From Sva-07 sp963715285 (GTDB taxonomy: Bacteria > Actinomycetota > Acidimicrobiia > Acidimicrobiales > Ilumatobacteraceae): a DNA stretch of 64,000 nucleotides. The stretch spans positions 124,001 through 188,000 of the forward strand of contig CAVQRU010000009.1 in assembly GCA_963715285.1 (NCBI GenBank), given 5' to 3'. The notes under the pieces were generated by a model that searched no databases, had not been told where the DNA came from, and worked only from the letters and a program-made list of their open reading frames with translations. This document shows, in pieces, positions 58,351-64,000 of the stretch. Every line of letters starts with the position of its first letter. Position 1 is the stretch's first letter. Made by a program: the position numbers and the translations under genes.

Positions 58351-59463
58351 TCACCCGCCACCAAGGCCAACGTGCGGGACGCCGGCGCGAGAGGCGAGTC
58401 GCTGCATCAGTTCGTCGTCCTGCTGCGGGTAGAGGTGGCCGTATCGGTCCAACACGACGGAGACCGAGGTGTGGCCGGCCATCGCGGCGACGTGCTTGGG
58501 GTTGGCTCCCTCGGCGACCCAGAGCGAGACAGCGGTGTGTCGGAGATCGTGGATGCGGAATGGTTCGAGGCCGGCGGCCGCAACCGCAGGACGCCAGACG
58601 CGTCGACGAAAGAGCGTCGCCCGGACCGGGAATCCCTCGGGCGACTCGAAGACCAGGCCTTCGGGGTCGACTGGGGGAGTGGCGCGACGTGACAGCTCGT
58701 CGCAGACGAACGAGGGGAGTGGCACCGTTCGGACCGCGGCTTTCGTCTTCGGAGGTCCGAAGGTGATGTGGCCGCCGATGCTGACCAGCGTTTCGGCGAT
58801 GTCGACTCGGCGGCGGAGCAGATCGACGCGCTTCCATCGGAGGCCGAGCATCTCGCCGAGTCGCAGACCGCCGAACGCTCCGAGCAACACGAAGGATCGA
58901 TACGCGTCGTCGATCTCGTCGGCGAGCTTCCAGATGTCGTCGGTGTCGAGGAATCGCATCTCCCGACGCTCGATGCGCGGGAGCGGGAGCTTGGCGACGG
59001 GGTTGTGAGCAATCAGGCGGTCCTCGAACGCGGCGTTCACGCACTTGTTCATCAGTTGAACCACGCGGTGGATGGTGGCGGGTGCGAGGTTGCTGCCGTC
59101 GGGCGACCCGAGGTCGGCGACCCAGGCCCGGAGCGCGGTCCGGTCGAGCTTGCCGAGCGGAGTCGTTCCGAAGACCGGGCGGGCGTGCGTTCGAAAGAAC
59201 TGTTCGTCTCGGGCCTTCGTGCTCGGGCGCAGGTTCGTGACCGTCGGCCACCACTGGTCCCACCACTCGCCGACGGTGATGCGACCGAGTCGTGGATCGA
59301 CGAGGGTCCCGTGCTGTCGGTCGACCTCGGTCACGTTGGCGAATGCGAGGGCGTCACGGCGACGCTTGAACTGCTTCGATCGTTGCTTGCCGTCAGCGGT
59401 GCGGAATCGCACGAGGTAGGCCTTCGAGCCGTCGCTCAACTGCTTGTCGACGACCGATGCCAT
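58351..59463 (-). CDS. Tyrosine site-specific integrase
   Basis: A 370-residue recombinase. The N-terminal AP2-like arm-binding region (AYLVRFRTADGKQRSKQFKRR) is followed by a core-binding SAM-like domain and a catalytic domain. Active-site residues are Arg in LRLGEMLGLRW, His-x2-Arg in HDLRHTAVS, His in GHTSVSVVLDRY and the Tyr nucleophile in LDRYGHLYP. It recombines the 44-bp tRNA-Val sequence. ATG 59463 has TAGAAT 6 nt upstream, and the arm repeat begins 4 bp beyond that box, so bound integrase could repress its own promoter. Confidence 0.95.
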   Translation of the reverse strand: MASVVDKQLSDGSKAYLVRFRTADGKQRSKQFKRRRDALAFANVTEVDRQHGTLVDPRLGRITVGEWWDQWWPTVTNLRPSTKARDEQFFRTHARPVFGTTPLGKLDRTALRAWVADLGSPDGSNLAPATIHRVVQLMNKCVNAAFEDRLIAHNPVAKLPLPRIERREMRFLDTDDIWKLADEIDDAYRSFVLLGAFGGLRLGEMLGLRWKRVDLLRRRVDIAETLVSIGGHITFGPPKTKAAVRTVPLPSFVCDELSRRATPPVDPEGLVFESPEGFPVRATLFRRRVWRPAVAAAGLEPFRIHDLRHTAVSLWVAEGANPKHVAAMAGHTSVSVVLDRYGHLYPQQDDELMQRLASRAGVPHVGLGGG

Positions 59464-59469
59464 GGGTGA

Positions 59470-59475
59470 ATTCTA
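59470..59475 (-). promoter_or_regulatory. -10 box TAGAAT, 6 nt before the integrase ATG
   Basis: Leaderless-type promoter directly beside the right arm repeat, which covers the expected -35 region. Confidence 0.6.
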
Positions 59476-59478
59476 CTC

Positions 59479-59502
59479 GCCAGGTGCACACCAGGTGCAC
59501 AG
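59479..59502 (+). repeat. Right arm-type repeat of the element
   Basis: Identical 24 bp to 52889-52912, with two tandem CAGGTGCACA units. Confidence 0.7.
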
Positions 59503-59510
59503 ACGCTTCA

Positions 59511-59530
59511 ATACGAGACGATACGAGACG
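59511..59530 (+). repeat. Two perfect 10-bp repeats near the right end
   Basis: ATACGAGACG occurs twice in direct tandem, followed by a related ACACCAAACG. A similar sequence, CGAGTCGACACCA, occurs at the left end near 52964. Further candidate recombinase or accessory-factor sites. Confidence 0.5.
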
Positions 59531-59609
59531 ACACCAAACGGACATAAAACACCAGGTCAGGACCACTTTCGGGAGTCGGCCCCAGAAGCGCCGAAGTGGC
59601 TGATTCGCT

Positions 59610-59653
59610 TTCACACCGTGGAGGTCGGGAGATCGAGACTCCCATCGCCCACC
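59610..59653 (+). repeat. Right attachment site, duplicated tRNA-Val 3' half
   Basis: Exact copy of 52791-52834. The D-arm and 5' acceptor half of a tRNA are absent upstream, so it is not a functional gene. Confidence 0.9.
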
Positions 59654-59674
59654 GGAGACGCCGGCCAGTGGCCG

Positions 59675-60319
59675 TCAGATCCGTTCGAGGAGGTGCACCG
59701 GGAACGGCGCGCTTTCTCGGTCGGCTGCCAGTGCACGTGCGTCGGCGTGCCCCCTCAGGTACGCGCGACGGACTTCGGCGATCTGCAGGATCCGCTGGCC
59801 GACGACCGGGAAGTTCTTCAGGATCTCGAAGAACTGGTTGCGGTCGGCGATGGCGATCATCGACGGCTCGAGGACGTCGAACGACGCACGGCTGAACCTG
59901 CCCGGTGAACCGTCGATCAAGGGAACCGCGCCGAACTGTGCACCCGGATCGAAGACAGCGAGCGGCATCCCGTCGAGTGAGACACCGATTCGGCCGGTGA
60001 GCACCACGACGAATTCAGAGGCGGGGTCACCCTGTCGCGCCAGGGATGCGCCGTCGTTCACCTCGACGAAGGAGAAGTGCCGTGCCAGACGCGCGAGGTC
60101 CTGCCGGTCGAGCCCGACGAACAACTCCAGTGAGCCGTCCAGTTCGAGTGACTCATCGACGGCGGGCCCCTTCGACAGACGACGGAGGATCATCGAGACG
60201 AATCGGGGGCGTACCTGCTCCGACGAGCTGTCCGATTGGTGACACAGTCGATACTGGTCGGCGGCGAGCAACTCGGCGGAGCGGAGCTGGCGTACGGATG
60301 CGGGATCGGTGGGGTACAT
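59675..60319 (-). CDS. Cyclic-nucleotide-binding-domain protein
   Basis: A 214-residue protein. Residues ~65-180 form a cNMP-binding domain: FVGLDRQDLARLARHFSFVEVNDGASLARQGDPA, then FVVLTGRIGVSLDG, GAQFGAVPLIDGSPGRFSRAS and MIAIADRNQFFEIL. There is no C-terminal HTH, so it is not a DNA-binding Crp. ATG 60319 has GGAG eight bases upstream; ATG 60436 is an alternative. Its neighbour upstream is a true Crp/Fnr regulator. Confidence 0.8.
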   Translation of the reverse strand: MYPTDPASVRQLRSAELLAADQYRLCHQSDSSSEQVRPRFVSMILRRLSKGPAVDESLELDGSLELFVGLDRQDLARLARHFSFVEVNDGASLARQGDPASEFVVVLTGRIGVSLDGMPLAVFDPGAQFGAVPLIDGSPGRFSRASFDVLEPSMIAIADRNQFFEILKNFPVVGQRILQIAEVRRAYLRGHADARALAADRESAPFPVHLLERI

Positions 60320-60432
60320 GGCGGTGTCTCCGACTGGTGGCTGGGCGAGTGGTCCACTGTGCGACCAACCGGACAGGCTGTCCACGCAGCGCTGCGCACA
60401 CGAGGCGTGACCTCCGCCACGCCTGACAGTCG

Positions 60433-61143
60433 TCACACGTGCGGTGTGCTCGCGGCGGGGAGCGGCCGCGTCGCGCCGTGTTCGGCGAGTGCCGACGGAT
60501 CACGTACCTCGATGTGGAGCCGGCTCGTCGAGATGTGGCCCTGCTCGCGGAGGTGTCCGAGGGCAGCGGTCGCCGAGCGGTGGGAGACACCTGCCCAGCT
60601 CGCGAGCTCGTGTTGCGACAACGGCATCTCGATGGCGATCGTTCCGTTCCGATCCTCGCGAATCGAATCGAAGATCGGATCCTGTACGAGCTGCATCAGG
60701 CGGACAGCGACGAGTGCCACGGCGTCACCGACCGTCAGGTCGAGCAGGTGCTCGATGTTGTGGCGTACGACATTGGCCAAACTCGTGACCATCGTCATCG
60801 CCAGGTCGGCGTCGTGGCGGAGATGCCAGGCGAAATCGGCGCTTGGCACCGACGTCACCGACACGTCTCTCGCTGCGATCGCAGTCGTCGTCCGGGGGAG
60901 TCCGTCGATGACGGAGCGTTCACCGACGAAGTCACCCGATCCGCGAAACTCGACGACGGCTTCTGCGCCGTCGTCGCTGGTCTTCACCACCTTCACGAGA
61001 CCGTCGTGCACGAAGAACGCATGGGTGGGCGGATCACCCTCGTGGTACAGGCGCGCGCCGCGCGCGAATCGTCGTCGGGGTCGGTCCGACAGCAAGCTCG
61101 TCAACGACTCGAACGTCGGGACCCCCGTGGGAGCACCCGTCAT
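60433..61143 (-). CDS. Crp/Fnr-family transcriptional regulator
   Basis: A 236-residue protein with an N-terminal cNMP-binding-like domain (FARGARLYHEGDPPTHAFFV, VKVVKTSDDG, GDFVGERSVIDGLPRTTTA), a dimerisation helix and a C-terminal winged HTH (PLSQHELASWAGVSHRSATAAL, LREQGHIS). The phosphate-binding cassette is RTTTA-like, so the ligand may be cAMP or another nucleotide. ATG 61143 has TACCGT 6 nt upstream. It may control the divergent SagB-lipoprotein pair. Confidence 0.9.
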   Translation of the reverse strand: MTGAPTGVPTFESLTSLLSDRPRRRFARGARLYHEGDPPTHAFFVHDGLVKVVKTSDDGAEAVVEFRGSGDFVGERSVIDGLPRTTTAIAARDVSVTSVPSADFAWHLRHDADLAMTMVTSLANVVRHNIEHLLDLTVGDAVALVAVRLMQLVQDPIFDSIREDRNGTIAIEMPLSQHELASWAGVSHRSATAALGHLREQGHISTSRLHIEVRDPSALAEHGATRPLPAASTPHV

Positions 61144-61149
61144 GCAACG

Positions 61150-61155
61150 ACGGTA
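61150..61155 (-). promoter_or_regulatory. -10 box TACCGT, 6 nt before ATG 61143
   Basis: Leaderless-type promoter of the Crp/Fnr gene. Confidence 0.5.
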
Positions 61156-61281
61156 GCCCGCCTGCTCCCCCCTTGGCCACGGAGTATCGTCGGGTCGCGT
61201 CGCCAACGCTGATCGACTGGGGCCGAGACGTGGCGACGAAGTGCCCTGTCCACCCGTCGAGGGTTGGTGCAGCGTGGGGTC

Positions 61282-61959
61282 ATGGACGCGGTGTCCCAGC
61301 GACGACCGTGCACCCGCGCGCGGTGGGCGGGTGCTGCGTTGGCAGCGGCCGCCGTCGTACTGGCGTCGCTGGCTGCGGTGGTGCTCGCGATGCACGTGGA
61401 GGTCACGGACCCCATCGTCGATGTGTCGAGGACCTGTGGGTCCGCGTTCGATTCCATGGTGGATCGTTCGGGCTGGGAGATCTGGTGGGCGCGGGATCTC
61501 GACGAACCCGACCCAGCGGTCCGCGTGGCGCTCGTCCGGACGTCTCGGTGCCCCGACGCCGTCAATGGTCGACTCGTGGCCGCAGGCCTGCTCGGCTGCC
61601 TTGCGATGTTGTCGGCGGCCGCTGCGGCCGTCACGACGTCGAGGCGGCACCGAGGAACTGCTGCGGTGGGCGGCCGCCACCGGATCCTGCGCCTCGGACG
61701 ACAGACGTCCTGGTTGGGTGCCGTGCTGACGCTCGCAGGAGTCCTGGCCATCGTGTTGCTGGTGGCCGATGCCGACTCCACGCTGTTCCTGTACGTCGAC
61801 CGGCTCGTGGTCGGGATCATCGGTCTGATCGTGCTGGTTCCGACGGTCGCGTTGTTCGTGATCGGCCGCGCCCTGACGATTCTCGGGGGCGTCGAGGACC
61901 GGCGCGACGCCACGACGCCGTCCGAGGACGAGGTCGGTCACGGAGTCCGCGATGCCTGA
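61282..61959 (+). CDS. Membrane protein of unknown function
   Basis: A 225-residue protein with four hydrophobic segments (about residues 15-38, 97-115, 140-160 and 172-195). An extracytoplasmic loop between the first two contains two Cys (SRTCGS and TSRCPD) that could form a disulfide. No family recognised. ATG 61282 chosen; the frame extends a few codons upstream. It overlaps the next gene by 8 bp, so the two are probably co-expressed. Confidence 0.7.
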   Translation: MDAVSQRRPCTRARWAGAALAAAAVVLASLAAVVLAMHVEVTDPIVDVSRTCGSAFDSMVDRSGWEIWWARDLDEPDPAVRVALVRTSRCPDAVNGRLVAAGLLGCLAMLSAAAAAVTTSRRHRGTAAVGGRHRILRLGRQTSWLGAVLTLAGVLAIVLLVADADSTLFLYVDRLVVGIIGLIVLVPTVALFVIGRALTILGGVEDRRDATTPSEDEVGHGVRDA

Positions 61960-62659
61960 TCGAGTGCTCGCGGGGCTGGGGATCGCCGCTGTTTCGGGCA
62001 TCCTCGCGCTCGGCTGCGTCGCCGAGGCGCCCGAGTCCGTCACCTCGCAGACCCAGCGTTTCGACGTCGTCACCGAACTGCCGGCACCCGACGTCGCCGG
62101 AACGATGCCTCTCGAGCAGGCGCTCGACGAGCGTCGTTCCCAGCGTGAGTTCGCGCCTGGCGAGCTGCCGTTGGCCACCATCGGGCAACTGTTCTGGGCG
62201 GGTCAGGGAATCACCGACGATCGGGGGCACCGCACGGCTCCATCCGCGGGCGCGCTCTACCCCTTGGAGTTGTACGCGGTGACCGCGACCGAGGTGCTCC
62301 ACTACGTGCCCGACGGCCACCGTGTCGAGCGCCGGTCCGGCTCCGGGACGCTCGCTCGGTTGGGTGACCTCGCGTTCGGTCAGGACTACGTGAGCACGGC
62401 GGCGGTCGTGCTGATCCTTGCCGGCGTCGATGGGCGCACCGAAGCCGAGTACGGGGCGCTGGGGCCAGACTTCGTCGAGCGGGAGGCCGGCCACGCTGCG
62501 CAGAACATCCTGTTGCAGGCGACCGCGCTCGACCTCGCAGCACTCCCGGTCGGAGGCTTCGACCCGGTCAGGGTCGCCCGGCTCCTCGCCCTGCCCCCGG
62601 GGCAGGAGGTGATGTACCTCCTCCCGGTCGGGGCGCCGGTCGAGATCGGCGATTCGTAG
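61952..62659 (+). CDS. SagB-type nitroreductase-fold lipoprotein
   Basis: A 235-residue protein. The signal ends in lipobox LALGC (~24), and the rest matches SagB/ThcOx-type nitroreductases: LEQALDERRSQREFAPGELPL, LFWAGQGIT, RTAPSAGALYPLELY, HAAQNILLQATALDLAALPVGGFD. These FMN enzymes often oxidise azolines in ribosomal peptides, but no precursor peptide or cyclodehydratase gene is nearby. A lipid-anchored, exported form is unusual for an FMN enzyme. It overlaps the upstream membrane protein gene. Confidence 0.82.
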   Translation: MPDRVLAGLGIAAVSGILALGCVAEAPESVTSQTQRFDVVTELPAPDVAGTMPLEQALDERRSQREFAPGELPLATIGQLFWAGQGITDDRGHRTAPSAGALYPLELYAVTATEVLHYVPDGHRVERRSGSGTLARLGDLAFGQDYVSTAAVVLILAGVDGRTEAEYGALGPDFVEREAGHAAQNILLQATALDLAALPVGGFDPVRVARLLALPPGQEVMYLLPVGAPVEIGDS

Positions 62660-62734
62660 GGCGTCGCGAACCGTCGACCATGAGCCACCGCGCAGACGGT
62701 GGCGGACTCGTCGTGGCTGGTAGGAAGTTGCACG

Positions 62735-64000
62735 ATGAACGAGCGGCGGAGCTGGATGATCGGTGCAGGGGTTGCCGCGGCCGTCGTGACGGTCGCTCGG
62801 CTCTGGACCTCGCGTGGGCGCGACGAGTACTCGCTGTGGCCCGACGAGCCGGCCCAGCTCGCGATCGCACGGTTCGTCGGCGGCGGGACGAGATGGAACA
62901 TGCACAACCACAGCGTCTGGCGCCCGCTGTTCGGCACGCTGTTCGCGCCGGTGTACTGGTTCACCGACGACCCGGTCATCGTTCTCCGCACGGCGTTGGC
63001 GCTCAACGCGATCCTCGGCGGGGTCGCCGCGGCGCTGCTGGTGTTCGTGGCGCGCCGCCTCACCCCGATGAGTGCTGCGTGGTGTGCCGGCTGTGCGGTG
63101 GTCGTCGCGCTGTCACCAGGGGTGATCTTCACCACGAACTTCGTGTTCTCGGAGTCGTTGGTGGCACCGCTGTACCTGGCGACGTTGCTGAGTCTGCTGC
63201 GGTTCCAGGAATCGCCGACGCTCGCCACGGGCGTGGGTGCCGGTGTGCTCGCGGCGGCGGCGTTCGGTGCGCACAGCCGCATGCTGCCGCTCGCGCTGGT
63301 CACACTCGGGGTCGTGCTGTGGGCGCTCGTGCGTCGACGTCTCCGCGTGCTGCACGCCGTCGTGGTCGGCGCGGTCACCATCGCCGGCGTGTACCTCGTG
63401 TCGGCCTACACGAGGTACGTGGTCGACCGGCTGTGGAACGAGCCGTCGACACGCAACTCGTCCGATGGTGTGATCGAGCAACTCCAGAACAGATCCGCCG
63501 TGCTCGTGGCACTGCTCGGGCAGACCTGGTATCTCCTGGTGGCCTCGCTGGGCGTCGTGGTCTACGGAGCGGTTGTCCTCGTTCGCTCCGTCGTCGATCG
63601 GGAATCGACCCCGCCAACCGTCCCCGCACCGCGCCGCAGCGATGCGGTGCTCGTGCTGGTGACCGTCAGCGTGTTCGTGGCGTTGTCGAGCGTGTTCATG
63701 TCCGACCGGTGGCGAAGCGATCAGCTCGTCTACGGCCGCTACAACGATGCGATCATCACGCCCGTGCTGGTGGTCGGACTGGCGGCCCTCGTCGGCGCAA
63801 TCCCGCTGCGGCGGCTCGCCGTCGTGGCAGCGGCAGCGGCAACGGCGACGATGGGCACCGGGCTGCTCCTGTGGAGCCTTCGCAGCGAGGTGCTGTCCGA
63901 GAGCAACGGTGTCGAACCGATGATTCTCGGACTGCAACCGTTTGCCACCTCCGGCACGTCGATCGACGTCGTTCGCATCAGCGTGTGGGCATCACTGGTC
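62735..64000 (+). CDS. Multi-spanning GT-C-like membrane protein, 3'-truncated by the window
   Basis: The frame stays open to the right edge (422 codons visible). Around nine hydrophobic segments are present. The first extracytoplasmic loop has DEYSLWPDEPAQLAIARF with a D-E pair, and WRPLFGTLFAPVYW follows before TM2. This is the layout of glycosyltransferase family 39/ArnT-like enzymes using polyprenyl-phosphate sugars. AGGAAG lies about 8 nt before ATG 62735. Assignment to GT-C is from topology and the acidic loop motif only. Confidence 0.7.
   Translation, partial: MNERRSWMIGAGVAAAVVTVARLWTSRGRDEYSLWPDEPAQLAIARFVGGGTRWNMHNHSVWRPLFGTLFAPVYWFTDDPVIVLRTALALNAILGGVAAALLVFVARRLTPMSAAWCAGCAVVVALSPGVIFTTNFVFSESLVAPLYLATLLSLLRFQESPTLATGVGAGVLAAAAFGAHSRMLPLALVTLGVVLWALVRRRLRVLHAVVVGAVTIAGVYLVSAYTRYVVDRLWNEPSTRNSSDGVIEQLQNRSAVLVALLGQTWYLLVASLGVVVYGAVVLVRSVVDRESTPPTVPAPRRSDAVLVLVTVSVFVALSSVFMSDRWRSDQLVYGRYNDAIITPVLVVGLAALVGAIPLRRLAVVAAAAATATMGTGLLLWSLRSEVLSESNGVEPMILGLQPFATSGTSIDVVRISVWASLV

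Larger units (their letters stand above)
52791..59653. mobile_element. 6.8-kb integrative element in tRNA-Val(CAC)
   Basis: Bounded by an exact 44-bp direct repeat of the tRNA 3' half (52791-52834 and 59610-59653; repeat-to-repeat distance 6,819 bp). Inside are a tyrosine integrase gene at the right end, an excisionase-like HTH gene at the left, subterminal direct repeats at both ends, a TA-like pair, a UPF0158-like gene, a cell-wall-binding surface protein and a frameshifted LPXTG relative. There are no replication, conjugation or capsid genes, so it appears to be a non-autonomous or cargo-carrying integrative element. Confidence 0.88.

Noticed and set aside
59610..59653. Second tRNA-Val gene
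   Set aside because: Only the 3' half from the anticodon loop onward is present; the 5' acceptor strand and D-arm are missing.

Overview
The window reads as chromosome of a high-GC actinobacterium, most likely of the class Acidimicrobiia (Ilumatobacter-like). Reasons: very GC-rich codons, many GTG starts, cell-wall-binding repeat 2 and FN3 surface proteins, N-terminal class III cyclase/ATPase fusions, several acyl-CoA carboxylases, and DUF222-HNH and LLM-class F420 oxidoreductase genes. At least fourteen genes have a TANNNT box ending 6-8 nt before the start codon, the layout of leaderless transcription. The lineage is an inference from gene content; no rRNA or marker gene was available.

Layout. 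1-2.3 kb: 3' part of a secreted protein with six FN3 modules. 2.4-8.1 kb: cell-surface polysaccharide genes (small kinase-like phosphotransferase, GT4 glycosyltransferase, sulfotransferase, undecaprenyl-phosphate sugar transferase, WecG/TagA glycosyltransferase, CDP-paratose-2-epimerase-like SDR). 8.1-11.3 kb: ClC channel and an unusual biotin-carrier/carboxyltransferase fusion. 11.3-15.3 kb: lipoprotein, metallo-beta-lactamase-fold hydrolase and membrane phosphodiesterase. 15.3-22.2 kb: a minus-strand run of acyl-CoA reductase/HAD fusion, alcohol dehydrogenase, LarA-like protein and PlsC acyltransferase, divergent from a TetR gene across a perfect 18-bp palindrome. 22.3-24.7 kb: ddl and murF, divergent with overlapping -10 boxes. 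24.7-30.3 kb: MFS, epoxide hydrolase, DUF3048 surface protein, mycothiol/DinB-fold enzyme. 30.4-35.9 kb: acyl-CoA carboxylase beta and alpha subunits plus an AtuA-like protein. 35.9-52.7 kb: a decayed HNH endonuclease gene, then nitrilase, Nudix, DUF3516 helicase, kinase, DUF2071, DUF971, aminotransferase, cyclase-ATPase, LLM oxidoreductase, ArfB, AlkB, lipoprotein, alanine dehydrogenase, hydroxyacid dehydrogenase and DnaJ-domain genes.

52.8-59.65 kb: a 6.8-kb integrative element in tRNA-Val(CAC). It is bounded by a 44-bp exact direct repeat and carries an integrase, an excisionase-like HTH gene, arm-type repeats, 10-bp iterons, a toxin-antitoxin-like pair, a UPF0158-like gene, a cell-wall-binding-repeat surface protein and a frameshifted relative with an LPXTG anchor. 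59.7-64 kb: a cNMP-binding protein, a Crp/Fnr regulator, a membrane protein, a SagB-type nitroreductase lipoprotein and the 5' part of a GT-C-like membrane protein.

Small-scale structure also stands out. Three palindromes share a GGGTCAGACCC core; one of them lies in frame inside a biotin carboxylase gene. Three short tandem duplications overlie stop or start codons.
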